A stretch of 64,000 nucleotides of DNA, taken from contig NZ_GL379772.1 of the NCBI RefSeq assembly GCF_000143765.1, forward strand, positions 310,001 to 374,000, in the 5' to 3' direction. Below, piece by piece: positions 56,281 through 64,000 of this stretch. A model generated the notes under the pieces. That model was given only the letters and a program-made list of their open reading frames with translations, searched no databases and was not told the origin of the DNA. This DNA comes from Sphingobacterium spiritivorum ATCC 33861. Lineage in GTDB: Bacteria; Bacteroidota; Bacteroidia; Sphingobacteriales; Sphingobacteriaceae. Every line of letters starts with the position of its first letter. Position 1 is the stretch's first letter. The position numbers and the translations under genes are program-made.

Positions 56281-58479
56281 ATGAAGAAAATAATTCAGGA
56301 AATTACAAACTTCTTTAACGGTCAATACTTTGCAGATGGCGTACGGATTACCATTGGCTGTATAGTCCCTATTTTTGTGTGTGCGGCACTGGGTGATTTC
56401 CGTACCGGAACACTTATTTCCCTGGGAGCTTTACTTGTCGGATTATCAGATACGCCGGGAGCTCCTGCACACCGCAGATTCGGGATGTTTGCATGTCTGG
56501 GCATTACGGTCTTTACGTATATTGTCACTTACCTGTCTGCCGGATCGCTGATCCTCACGACCATTGTGATTGCTTCATTGTGTTTTCTCTATGCTATGCT
56601 TGCCGTTTTTAACTCAAGGGCGGCAAATATAGGCTCTATGGGTATACTGATGTTGCTCATCCATATCGATGTCTCTGAGTCGTTTACAGATTTTGCCTTT
56701 CATCTCCTTTATTTCATTATCGGGGCATTATGGTACATCATCATCAGCCTCTCCCTGACCCAGGTGAGACCTTACAGACTGGCACAGCAGGAGCTTTCGG
56801 AAACGATTCGTAAAGTAGCGGACTATATTCGTATTAAAGCGAATTTTTACGACGTAAAAATCGATAATGACAGTAATTATCTCAAATTGATCGAACAGCA
56901 GATTCTTGTACATGAACATCAGGAAAATGTGCGGGATCATTTATTTCAGAGTAAGCGCTCCATAAAAGACACCACCAAAACAGGCAGATATCTCACACTG
57001 GTATTTTCGGATATCGTCGATCTGTTTGAACAAAGTATGGCTACACACTACGATTACAATGCTGTCAGTGAAAAATTCGGCCATACAGGAATACTGAATG
57101 AATTCAAATTCACTATTCTGAAAGTGACAAACGAATTGGATCATCTTGCTTACCAACTCAATGCAAACAAGATTCCCAAACCACTTTACAATTTCCGAAC
57201 CGATGTGGACCACCTGATGGAGTCCATTGATAAAATAGAAAAAGAGTATCAATATAACACCATTGCACTCAAAAAGGTCGTCATCAATATAAAGAATATC
57301 GTATCGCATCTGGAACGCATATACAGCTTCGGATACGCTATTCCCAAAGAAATTACAAATTCGGACATTGAAGATGCGGACAAGTTTGTAAATAAGGTTA
57401 ATCTGGATTTTCGTCAGTTTGAAGAAAACCTTACCCTTAAATCCACAATTTTCAGACATGCCCTACGCATGTCTATTGTCATGACATTCGGATATGTACT
57501 GACCCATATGCTGGGCTTCGGACAATTCAACAGTTATTGGGTCATGCTGACTATTATGGTCATTCTCAAACCCGGATTCGGACTGACCAAAGAAAGAAAT
57601 GTACAACGTCTCATCGGAACTGTTGTCGGGGGAATTATCGGAACGATTATATTGATCACTATAAAGGATGATACGACACGCTTTGTACTGCTTGTCTTTT
57701 TCTTCCTGACAGCTTACAGCTTATTCCGTGTCAATTACATTATTGCGGTCATGTTTATGACTCCATATGTATTAATCATGCTTAGTTTCAACGGCATGAA
57801 TACGATGGAAATGGCTCAAAACAGAATAATTGATACTTTTCTGGGTGGGATGCTGGCCTTTGTTTCCAGTTATGTTATTTTTCCGAATTGGGAAAGCACG
57901 CAGGTCCGTGGTAATATGCGGAAACTGATTATTGCCAATTACAATTATATCTCACAGATTATTGCCATTATTTCGGGGCAGAAACCTACTATTACGGAAT
58001 ACAAGCTGGCCCGTAAGCAAGTGTATATTGCAACAGCCAATATGGGGTCAACTTTTCAACGTATGCTGACTGAGCCCAAAAGGAAACAGAAGAACACCAA
58101 AGAAGTGAACAGGTTTGTAATCTTTAATCATATCCTATCCTCTTACTCTGCCACTTTAACCAGAAGAGTGTGGGAAGCTGATGCATCGGAGCTGAACAAT
58201 GAACACCTCAAACTTGTGAAAAAAGCATTAAGTTCTCTGGAAAATGTAATAGTACTGCTCACGGATGAATCGGATACAGATACTTTCTATCCGGTCAAAT
58301 ACAATGTTCCAAAAGAAGAAGAAGAGGGTGCAATATCTGAAGAATCTAAATTAATTACAGAACAATTACAGTTTTTGAATAAGATTTGCTCAGATTTACA
58401 AAAATCAGTAATTCAAATAATAGACGTTGAAGAGAAAGCAAAACTCGATCTTCAGCAGGAAGCAGTACAAAATGGTTGA
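56281..58479 (+). CDS. FUSC-family inner-membrane transporter (YccS/AaeB-like)
   Basis: The 732-residue protein has two blocks of about six membrane helices (about 15-165 and 395-545). They are separated by a long cytoplasmic helical region, with a second cytoplasmic domain at the C-terminus. FUSC signature stretches are SLGALLVGLSDTPGAPAHRR and YWVMLTIMVILKPGFGLTKE. Relatives export aromatic acids or other toxic metabolites. Its last eight bases overlap the next gene, so the two are translated together. Confidence 0.9.
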   Translation: MKKIIQEITNFFNGQYFADGVRITIGCIVPIFVCAALGDFRTGTLISLGALLVGLSDTPGAPAHRRFGMFACLGITVFTYIVTYLSAGSLILTTIVIASLCFLYAMLAVFNSRAANIGSMGILMLLIHIDVSESFTDFAFHLLYFIIGALWYIIISLSLTQVRPYRLAQQELSETIRKVADYIRIKANFYDVKIDNDSNYLKLIEQQILVHEHQENVRDHLFQSKRSIKDTTKTGRYLTLVFSDIVDLFEQSMATHYDYNAVSEKFGHTGILNEFKFTILKVTNELDHLAYQLNANKIPKPLYNFRTDVDHLMESIDKIEKEYQYNTIALKKVVINIKNIVSHLERIYSFGYAIPKEITNSDIEDADKFVNKVNLDFRQFEENLTLKSTIFRHALRMSIVMTFGYVLTHMLGFGQFNSYWVMLTIMVILKPGFGLTKERNVQRLIGTVVGGIIGTIILITIKDDTTRFVLLVFFFLTAYSLFRVNYIIAVMFMTPYVLIMLSFNGMNTMEMAQNRIIDTFLGGMLAFVSSYVIFPNWESTQVRGNMRKLIIANYNYISQIIAIISGQKPTITEYKLARKQVYIATANMGSTFQRMLTEPKRKQKNTKEVNRFVIFNHILSSYSATLTRRVWEADASELNNEHLKLVKKALSSLENVIVLLTDESDTDTFYPVKYNVPKEEEEGAISEESKLITEQLQFLNKICSDLQKSVIQIIDVEEKAKLDLQQEAVQNG

Positions 58480-59440
58480 TTTAGATATTTTAATTATCGG
58501 AGCAGGCCCCATAGGATTGGCCTGTGGAATCGAAGCAAAAGCAGCAAATCTATCGTATATCATTGTAGAAAAAGGATGCCTGGTCAATTCGCTGTATAAC
58601 TATCCTGTGAATATGACATTTTTTTCTTCAGCCGAACGTCTTGAAATTGGTGAGACACCATTTGTAACGACAAATCCAAAACCTAAGCGGGCGGAAGCAT
58701 TAGAATACTACAGACGCATCTGTCAGAAATTTGAATTAAACACACATCTTTTTGAAGAGGTTTTAACCGTTGATCCGGCAGAAAGCAGTACCTATATCGT
58801 ATCGACGAATAAGGCTACCTATCGCGCAAAGCATATCATTGTCGCAACAGGATTTTATGATATTCCGATGTTATTGAATGTCCCTGGCGAAGATTTGCCA
58901 AAAGTCAGGCATTATTATAATGACCCCCATTACTATGCAGGTCAGCATGTCATTGTTGTCGGAGCCAGTAACTCATCTATAGATGCCGCGTTGGAGACTT
59001 ACAGAAAAGGAGCTAAGGTAACACTGGTCATTCGTGGCCATGAAGTCAGTCCAAGAGTAAAATATTGGGTACGCCCGGACATTGAAAACCGCATAGCTTT
59101 TAAAGAGATTGATGTCTTATACAACAGTCATATCCACAGCATCTCCGAAGAAGCTGCCGAAGTCTCCACTCCTCAGGGGCTGATTACTATCAAGAATGAC
59201 TTTGTACTGGCACTTATAGGGTACAGGCCTGACTTTGGCTTTCTGAAAAAAATCGGAATAAATGTGCCGGAAGAATCTCCTATGATTCCTGAGCATAACG
59301 AAGAAACCATGGAAACGAATATGAAGGGAATATATCTTGCAGGCGTAGTCTGCGGAGGATTAAATACGCACCTGTGGTTTATTGAGAATTCAAGGGTTCA
59401 TGCTACTCAAATTATCAATCATATTACATCCGGCAGGTAG
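58472..59440 (+). CDS. ypdA: YpdA-family flavin reductase, putative bacillithiol disulfide reductase
   Basis: The 322-residue FAD/NADPH enzyme begins at MVDLDILIIGAGPIGLACG; the ATG overlaps the upstream stop. It has an FAD-binding GAGPIG, an NADPH-binding VVGASNSSIDAALE, and a C-terminal FAD-contact GIYLAGVVCGG. Unlike thioredoxin reductase it has no CxxC active site, a mark of YpdA, which recycles bacillithiol disulfide. It suggests that bacillithiol is the low-molecular-weight thiol here; the bsh genes are not in the window. Confidence 0.9.
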   Translation: MVDLDILIIGAGPIGLACGIEAKAANLSYIIVEKGCLVNSLYNYPVNMTFFSSAERLEIGETPFVTTNPKPKRAEALEYYRRICQKFELNTHLFEEVLTVDPAESSTYIVSTNKATYRAKHIIVATGFYDIPMLLNVPGEDLPKVRHYYNDPHYYAGQHVIVVGASNSSIDAALETYRKGAKVTLVIRGHEVSPRVKYWVRPDIENRIAFKEIDVLYNSHIHSISEEAAEVSTPQGLITIKNDFVLALIGYRPDFGFLKKIGINVPEESPMIPEHNEETMETNMKGIYLAGVVCGGLNTHLWFIENSRVHATQIINHITSGR

Positions 59441-59442
59441 GC

Positions 59443-60048
59443 TTACTTTCTCAAACCGTTGAGGAATATCTTCACCATTTTCTTTTGCAGCGTCAATATA
59501 AAATCAAACTCTTCCTTGGTCGGGAAGATCAGACATTTCATATCCTTCATAATACCGATGCGCATACCGAACAGAGAGTAAAGTAACAGTTTAGCAGTAT
59601 CCTCCAGATCATCCACTTCAAGCTGGCCTTTATTAATACCTATCTGCAATACTTTACCAAGAAGAGTAGCCTCTTTCTCAAAACATTCTTTAATTACTTT
59701 TTCAATTTCAGCAGGCATCTCTTTCACCAAAGCCGTGGACTGCTCAAACAAGCTATAGTATTTATTAATCAGCTCAATTCGCTTATCCAGCGTAAACATC
59801 ATAGCATCTTCGTAATTATCCGATTTACTGATATAATCACCTATTTCGGTCATCATTTCATCCATCACATATTCAAATACAGCGGAATACAAACTGTTTT
59901 TGTCCGGGAAATAATAGTATAGTAATGCCTTAGAGAATGACAAATCCTTAGCAATTTCTGCCATGGTTGTTTTAGCCATTCCAAAATGCGCAAATCTCCT
60001 CGTTGCCGCCTCTAAAATTTTCGTTCTTTTCAAATCTGCGTTTGCCAT
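59443..60048 (-). CDS. TetR/AcrR-family transcriptional regulator
   Basis: The 201-residue protein has an N-terminal helix-turn-helix KTTMAEIAKDLSFSKALLYYYFPDKNSLY and a helical ligand-binding C-terminal part of no known ligand. It converges on the ypdA gene (two bases apart) and diverges from murB. It could control the FUSC transporter, as TetR proteins often control efflux, but it is not in the usual divergent position for that. Confidence 0.93.
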   Translation of the reverse strand: MANADLKRTKILEAATRRFAHFGMAKTTMAEIAKDLSFSKALLYYYFPDKNSLYSAVFEYVMDEMMTEIGDYISKSDNYEDAMMFTLDKRIELINKYYSLFEQSTALVKEMPAEIEKVIKECFEKEATLLGKVLQIGINKGQLEVDDLEDTAKLLLYSLFGMRIGIMKDMKCLIFPTKEEFDFILTLQKKMVKIFLNGLRK

Positions 60049-60157
60049 TTCTTCTTTTTAATTCTTCTAAGTAAATGCTATGTACTATCTTTATCCCCTT
60101 AAATCATTGATAAAATTAATGTTTTTTTTTGAACATTTGAAAACAAGAGTCAAAAAA

Positions 60158-61174
60158 ATGAATAACCTCATACAGTCTGATATCTCACTGAAATCATATA
60201 ATACTTTTGGAGTAGACGTTTTAGCCAGGCGTTTTGTACAAATAGAAAACAGACAACAACTACTGCAAATATACAATGAGGGGTATTTCAATGATAATTT
60301 CCTGATCCTGGGCGGAGGCAGCAATATGCTTTTCACCAAAGACTATGAAGGACTTTTGATCAAAATAGCACTGAAAGGCATTCACAATACCATTCAGCAA
60401 AATTTTGTCTTTGTAACAGCCCAGGGAGGCGAAATATGGAATGACCTGGTATGGCACTGCGTATCCAACAATTTTCCGGGACTGGAAAATATGGCGCTAA
60501 TCCCCGGAACTGTAGGCGCATCTCCTGTACAGAATATCGGTGCATACGGATCTGAGTTGATGCATATCTTCTACAGTTGTGTAGCTTTTGATACAAGGAC
60601 AGGACAGTTTGTAACCTTTGCAAAAGAGGACTGCGAATTCTCTTACAGAGACAGTGTATTTAAATCCAAACATAAAAACCGGTATATTATCGTCGAAGTT
60701 ACCTATAAACTAAATCTGGATGCTCCGCTCAATACTTCGTATGGAGCTATTGAAAAAGAACTCAGCAACAGACAGATCAGCAACCCTACCATAAAAGATA
60801 TTGCAGAAGTAGTATCCTATATACGTGTCGAAAAACTTCCTGACCCCAGTACAGTAGGCAATGCGGGTAGTTTTTTTAAAAATCCTATCATTTCCAAAAA
60901 CATATTGGACAGATTGATTGTTGACTTTCCAGAGATTGTATATTATAATGTAGATGAGGAACACGTAAAGCTGGCTGCCGGCTGGCTGATAGAACAATGT
61001 GGCTGGAAAGGAAAAAAACTGGGTCGCGCGGGTGTATGGCATAATCAGGCTTTGGTACTGATCAATGCAGATAACGCTTCGGGTGAAGAAATCTATAACC
61101 TATCGTCCACAATTTTGAACGATGTGTATCAAAAATTCGGCATCAGACTGGAGCGCGAAGTAAACATTTTATAA
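60158..61174 (+). CDS. murB: UDP-N-acetylenolpyruvoylglucosamine reductase
   Basis: This 338-residue flavoenzyme reduces UDP-GlcNAc-enolpyruvate to UDP-MurNAc for peptidoglycan. It has an FAD loop LILGGGSNMLFTKD, the block IPGTVGASPVQNIGAYG, and the proton-donor Ser in VGNAGSFFKNPI. Length and the C-terminal arrangement fit type I MurB. I chose the ATG at 60158 (MNNLIQSDISLKSYNTFG), which starts at the conserved N-terminus; the frame runs 26 codons further upstream with no family similarity. Confidence 0.97.
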   Translation: MNNLIQSDISLKSYNTFGVDVLARRFVQIENRQQLLQIYNEGYFNDNFLILGGGSNMLFTKDYEGLLIKIALKGIHNTIQQNFVFVTAQGGEIWNDLVWHCVSNNFPGLENMALIPGTVGASPVQNIGAYGSELMHIFYSCVAFDTRTGQFVTFAKEDCEFSYRDSVFKSKHKNRYIIVEVTYKLNLDAPLNTSYGAIEKELSNRQISNPTIKDIAEVVSYIRVEKLPDPSTVGNAGSFFKNPIISKNILDRLIVDFPEIVYYNVDEEHVKLAAGWLIEQCGWKGKKLGRAGVWHNQALVLINADNASGEEIYNLSSTILNDVYQKFGIRLEREVNIL

Positions 61175-61231
61175 AATTCAATATTATTTTTAAGTTAAAT
61201 TACACCCTCATAAAGTAAATAAAAAAATCCA

Positions 61232-61268
61232 GAATAGAGCCTCATCCCACCTTAAGGCTCTATTCTTT
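61232..61268 (+). terminator. Terminator after murB
   Basis: An 11-bp perfect stem (GAATAGAGCCT / AGGCTCTATTC) with a 12-base loop and short T-tail lies 58 bp after the stop. Confidence 0.75.
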
Positions 61269-61443
61269 CATATTAACTCCCAGTAGAATCTTAGCTACCT
61301 CCTTATTGAATCTCAATATCTTTACTTTTTAGCATAGTATTTGCACCATTAGACTTGAAACCGTAGCTCTGGTTTAAAATTTCCGGAAAAATAAATAGAA
61401 GAGTGCATATATAATAGAGTATCTGAATATCATAGTGTTAACT

Positions 61444-61465
61444 TTTATACACTACTGTGTATAAA
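61444..61465. promoter_or_regulatory. 9-bp inverted repeat before the ECF sigma gene
   Basis: Arms TTTATACAC and GTGTATAAA flank TACT and end 19 bp before the ATG at 61485. It could be an operator, a site used in autoregulation, or an mRNA hairpin near the ribosome-binding region. Confidence 0.5.
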
Positions 61466-61484
61466 CTAAAAAAACAGATCTAGT

Positions 61485-61988
61485 ATGACTAAATTCGAAT
61501 TTAACTCAATGGTTATCCAACAAGCGAGTTCTCTCAAACTCTACGCTAAAAATTTCACGAGAGACCAAGATGACGCCAACGATTTAGTACAGGACACCTT
61601 ATTAAAAGCTGTCACCTACTTTGGAAATTTCAAAGAAGGAACTAATCTTAAAGGCTGGTTATACACCATCATGAAAAATACGTTTATCAATAACTACAGA
61701 CGTATTGTAAAGACCAATTCTTTTATTACCAAAGAAGAAGAAATTACCAGTGCGAACCTGTTCGTATCTGCTACCCACAATGACGGTGAAAACAAATTCA
61801 TTATGGAAGACATCAATAAAGCATTGACCAATCTCTCTGACGAATATTATATCCCTTTCAGCATGTATTTTGAAGGGTATAAGTATCATGAGATTTCCGA
61901 CCATTTGAACATACCGATAGGTACTGTCAAAACACGGATCCATGTTGCACGTAAAGCAATGAAAAAAACGCTGACTGCCTACAAGTAG
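61485..61988 (+). CDS. ECF-type RNA polymerase sigma factor
   Basis: The 167-residue sigma factor has region 2 (YAKNFTRDQDDANDLVQDTL through WLYTIMKNTFINNYRR) and region 4 (DHLNIPIGTVKTRIHVARKAM), with no region 1 or 3, as in the ECF group. No anti-sigma factor gene is adjacent; the next gene encodes a small haem-binding-type protein. It is therefore possibly of a stand-alone Bacteroidota ECF type rather than a FecI-like one. Regulon is unknown. Confidence 0.95.
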   Translation: MTKFEFNSMVIQQASSLKLYAKNFTRDQDDANDLVQDTLLKAVTYFGNFKEGTNLKGWLYTIMKNTFINNYRRIVKTNSFITKEEEITSANLFVSATHNDGENKFIMEDINKALTNLSDEYYIPFSMYFEGYKYHEISDHLNIPIGTVKTRIHVARKAMKKTLTAYK

Positions 61989-62021
61989 TCACAATCTGCT
62001 GGAAACGCCTATGAAGTTTAT

Positions 62022-62029
62022 TACTTTTG
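62022..62029 (+). promoter_or_regulatory. Promoter -7 element for the cytochrome-b5-like gene, near-leaderless
   Basis: TACTTTTG ends four bases before the ATG at 62034, so the transcript would begin at or just before the start codon. Confidence 0.5.
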
Positions 62030-62033
62030 TAAA

Positions 62034-62282
62034 ATGATCGAAGACAATAACCTTCCTTTTTTTACAAAATCGCGGCTTGCCTTAAGAAACGGGCAGGATC
62101 GACCAGAAATATGGGTAGCTTATAATGGATTGATATATGATGTATCAACCAGTCGCCTGTGGCGTAAAGGACAGCACTATGAGCATTGGGCAGGTCAGGA
62201 TCTGACAGCTGAGCTTGCTGATGCGCCACATACAGATGAGGTATTTAAAAGATTTCCGGTTATTGGGAAGCTGGAACTATAA
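62034..62282 (+). CDS. Cytochrome b5-like haem/steroid-binding protein
   Basis: The 82-residue cytoplasmic protein follows the short cytochrome-b5 fold: FTKSRLALRNGQDRPEIWVA, YNGLIYDVSTSRLWRKGQHY, WAGQDLTAELADAPH and FKRFPVIGKL. The His in GQHYEHWAG and the His in DAPHTDEV are candidate haem ligands. No membrane anchor or signal is present. It shares a terminator with the convergent PfkB gene. Confidence 0.88.
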   Translation: MIEDNNLPFFTKSRLALRNGQDRPEIWVAYNGLIYDVSTSRLWRKGQHYEHWAGQDLTAELADAPHTDEVFKRFPVIGKLEL

Positions 62283-62283
62283 A

Positions 62284-62323
62284 AAAATTTGAGATAAGCT
62301 ATTATTCGCTTATCTCAAATTTT
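62284..62323. terminator. Bidirectional terminator overlapping the PfkB-gene end
   Basis: A 15-bp perfect stem (AAAATTTGAGATAAG / CTTATCTCAAATTTT) with a ten-base loop. The right arm includes the last codons of the PfkB gene. Confidence 0.85.
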
Positions 62324-63222
62324 GACAATGCTATAAACTGTTGAATACGTTTGCTGATATCCTCCTGAGTCAGATTTTGCAAACGCTCCGTACCGAATCG
62401 TTCCACACAGAATGAAGCTAATGCAGATCCATAAATGATTGCATTTTTCATATTATTAAAGTTTACTGTATTTACTTTCGCCAGATACCCTACAAATCCA
62501 CCGGCGAATGTATCTCCTGCTCCTGTCGGATCAAAAACTTCTGCCAACGGTAATGCAGGAGCATAGAACACCTGATTTTCTCCGAAGAGTAAGGCTCCGT
62601 GCTCACCTTTCTTAATGATTAGGTATTTAGGCCCCATATTCAGGATTACTTCCGCAGCCTTCACCAATGCATATTCTCCGGACAACTGACGGGCTTCCTC
62701 ATCATTGATCGTCAGCACATCGACTTTCTTCAGTACAGCTTTGAGATCGTCAAGAGCCACATCCATCCAGAAATTCATGGTATCAAGTACAACCAGTTTT
62801 GGAGTGTGATTTAGACGTTCAAGGGTAGTCAGCTGAACCTGTGGAGTAAGATTTCCTAATAACAGGTATTCACAATCCTGATACTTTTCAGGAACAATAG
62901 GATCAAAATCAGCCAACACATTCAGCTCCGTAGCCAATGTATCTCTGCTGTTCATATCATTATGGTATTTGCCGGACCAGAAGAAAGACTTCCCTCCTTT
63001 GATGATCTGAATTCCTTCTGTATCGATACCTTTATCTTTTAAAAGATTCAGGTTTGTATCTCCAAAATCTTCTCCGATAACAGAGATCAATTTCACATGG
63101 TCGTACAAATAAGATGCAGCCATACCTGCGAAAGTAGCTGCACCACCTACAATTTTGTCTGTTTTTCCAAATGGAGTTTCTATTGCATCATACGCAACAG
63201 TACCAATAATTACTAAACTCAT
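62302..63222 (-). CDS. PfkB-family sugar/nucleoside kinase
   Basis: The 306-residue kinase of the ribokinase superfamily has an N-terminal substrate region (VGGAATFAGMAASYLYDHVK) and C-terminal signature FDPTGAGDTFAGGFVGYLA, where Asp is the catalytic base and GAGD forms the anion hole. The sugar or nucleoside substrate is not determined by these motifs. It lies downstream of tRNA-Asn but is separated from it by a terminator. Confidence 0.93.
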   Translation of the reverse strand: MSLVIIGTVAYDAIETPFGKTDKIVGGAATFAGMAASYLYDHVKLISVIGEDFGDTNLNLLKDKGIDTEGIQIIKGGKSFFWSGKYHNDMNSRDTLATELNVLADFDPIVPEKYQDCEYLLLGNLTPQVQLTTLERLNHTPKLVVLDTMNFWMDVALDDLKAVLKKVDVLTINDEEARQLSGEYALVKAAEVILNMGPKYLIIKKGEHGALLFGENQVFYAPALPLAEVFDPTGAGDTFAGGFVGYLAKVNTVNFNNMKNAIIYGSALASFCVERFGTERLQNLTQEDISKRIQQFIALSKFEISE

Positions 63223-63243
63223 AGTTGCTGTTTAATATTCCAA

Positions 63244-63272
63244 AACAAAAAAACCGGCCTTATAGCCGGTTT
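63244..63272 (-). terminator. Terminator after tRNA-Asn
   Basis: On the minus strand AAACCGGC, a six-base loop, GCCGGTTT and a long T-run, immediately after the tRNA. Confidence 0.88.
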
Positions 63273-63281
63273 CTATTCTTG

Positions 63282-63355
63282 CTCCTGAAGCTGGGCTCGA
63301 ACCAGCGACCCTCTGATTAACAGTCAGATGCTCTAACCTGCTGAGCTATTCAGGA
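63282..63355 (-). tRNA. tRNA-Asn (anticodon GTT)
   Basis: A 74-base tRNA: acceptor TCCTGAA/TTCAGGA, D arm AGCTCAGCAGGTTAGAGC, anticodon stem TCTGA/TCAGA with loop CTGTTAA (anticodon GTT), and T arm GCTGGTTCGAGCCCAGC. The discriminator is G. CCA is not encoded. Confidence 0.95.
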
Positions 63356-63731
63356 ATTTCATCTTCTCAAACAAATTATCTTTGTTTTTCAAAGCGATAC
63401 AAAAATACGGCTTTTCTACAAATTTACAAATATTTCACGTGGAATTAGTGAAACAAAGCGGTATTTCCCTGATTTTCAAAGTTATTATTTGAAAATAACT
63501 GCTGTTAAACATCTATATAATGCCTTCAATGCATACAGAGTCAGTTTTTGAAGACTGCAGACCAGCTTACAAATCCTTTATTTCTGACATTATCAACCAT
63601 CTTAAATGGTATTTTGATCAGTCGGGATAAAACTCCCCTAATGACTAAATCCAATCAGACAGCAAATATCTGCTACGAAAAAGGCCGTGACTGAACAGTC
63701 ACGGCCTTGTATATAGTAATACTACTAGTAA
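63356..63731. other. Gap between tRNA-Asn and the right-edge gene
   Basis: A possible tRNA promoter (minus-strand TATTTTTG, 63400-63407) lies 45 bp upstream of the tRNA. Two overlapping inverted repeats occur: TTTTCAAA/TTTGAAAA (63473-63495) and AGTTATT/AATAACT (63480-63500). The terminator of the next gene is at 63678-63708. No coding frame is supported. Confidence 0.45.
63678..63708 (-). terminator. Terminator of the right-edge gene
   Basis: A perfect 13-bp stem (AAGGCCGTGACTG / CAGTCACGGCCTT), two-base spacer in the loop, and a T-run on the minus strand, 24 bp after the stop at 63732. Confidence 0.9.
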
Positions 63732-64000
63732 TTATTTTGCACCCTCTTTCAGAGTAGCCCGAAGTTTCATTTCATAAATGTATTTACCGGGCTTATAAAT
63801 TTTGGTGTTGAATCGAATATTGATTTTGACCGGTTGATCGGTATATGTTAGATAATCCACCGAATTTGGCGGGTTCCAGGAAGCCGGGTCCACCTTATCC
63901 ACGGATGCCAGCCATTTTTCGTAAATCCTGTAGTAACAGTTTATACCATTGGTCTGCGTATCCCAGTACACATCAGGGAATCTGGCCTGCGCATAATCGT
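63732..64000 (-). CDS. C-terminal end of an unidentified protein (5' end outside window)
   Basis: The frame is open to the window edge and gives the last 89 residues, beginning DYAQARFPDVYWDTQTNG. A GTG at 63971 is internal, not a likely start. The segment has alternating hydrophobic/polar strands near the end (VKINIRFNTKIYKPGKYIYE), suggesting a beta-sandwich or extracellular domain. No family is recognised from the visible part. Confidence 0.7.
   Translation of the reverse strand, partial: DYAQARFPDVYWDTQTNGINCYYRIYEKWLASVDKVDPASWNPPNSVDYLTYTDQPVKINIRFNTKIYKPGKYIYEMKLRATLKEGAK

Larger units (their letters stand above)
61175..61484 (+). other. Gap between murB and the ECF sigma gene
   Basis: It holds the murB terminator (61232-61268), a long AT-rich stretch with no coding frame, and an inverted repeat (61444-61465) close to the sigma gene. 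No RNA gene is recognised. Confidence 0.5.

Noticed and set aside
63473..63500. Overlapping inverted repeats in the tRNA-Asn upstream gap as an RNA gene
   Set aside because: AT-rich short arms without promoter, terminator or conserved structure; likely chance.
1..64000. CRISPR arrays, insertion sequences, prophage, rRNA operons
   Set aside because: No regularly spaced repeats, transposase or phage genes, or rRNA signatures were seen anywhere in the window.

Overview
The window reads as chromosomal DNA of a Bacteroidota, most like Sphingobacteriaceae (Sphingobacterium/Pedobacter relatives). This is inferred from gene content, not from a database search. The clues are: the run CBS protein - NAD kinase - DUF6089-like protein - UppS - BamA - two OmpH/Skp chaperones; a PorT-like type IX secretion protein overlapping ubiE/menG; a YpdA-type bacillithiol reductase; frequent TAnnTTTG promoter -7 elements; A-rich leaders with few Shine-Dalgarno sequences; and tRNA genes without an encoded CCA. 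Most of it is housekeeping DNA. I see no insertion sequence, prophage, CRISPR array or rRNA.

Positions 1-11,079 (minus strand) hold a complete but non-canonical Kdp potassium-uptake locus. In transcription order it has an NtrC-type sigma-54 response regulator, a terminator, two related small helical proteins flanking a two-helix membrane protein, kdpF (25 codons), kdpA, kdpB, kdpC, an outer-membrane porin, a KdpD reduced to its sensor/USP half, and a separate HAMP-PAS histidine kinase cut by the window edge. A perfect 16-bp palindrome lies between the regulator gene and the operon. This is the most interesting region of the window.

Positions 11-30 kb carry a UbiD-type decarboxylase, an NmrA-like protein, a DASH-type cryptochrome, sucA-sucB, an outer-membrane protein, two tandem LTA-synthase-like membrane phosphotransferases, valS, a VanX-like dipeptidase, an SRPBCC protein and dnaB. 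DnaB ends in an SSB-like acidic tip. The 450-bp gap between dnaB and ubiE contains a cluster of DnaA-box-like sequences and a symmetrical divergent promoter, so it is a candidate oriC or DnaA-controlled region.

Positions 30.8-46.5 kb are mainly rightward: menaquinone methylation (ubiE), porT, an SDR, a YqeY protein and an ElaA-like acetyltransferase. A leftward acyltransferase pair like the GlsA/GlsB aminolipid genes follows. Then comes the envelope cluster (CBS, nadK, DUF6089, uppS, bamA, ompH x2) and a membrane iron-sulfur / CCG-domain reductase pair.

Positions 46.5-64 kb hold a methyltransferase, a small unknown gene with an apparent 5' frameshift, tRNA-Leu(GAG), the overlapping ppk-ppx pair, a Gfo/Idh oxidoreductase, a His-tailed lipoprotein, PEP carboxylase, Ohr, a FUSC transporter overlapping ypdA, a TetR regulator, murB, an ECF sigma factor behind a 9-bp inverted repeat, a cytochrome-b5-like protein, a PfkB kinase, tRNA-Asn(GTT) and the C-terminal end of an unidentified protein.
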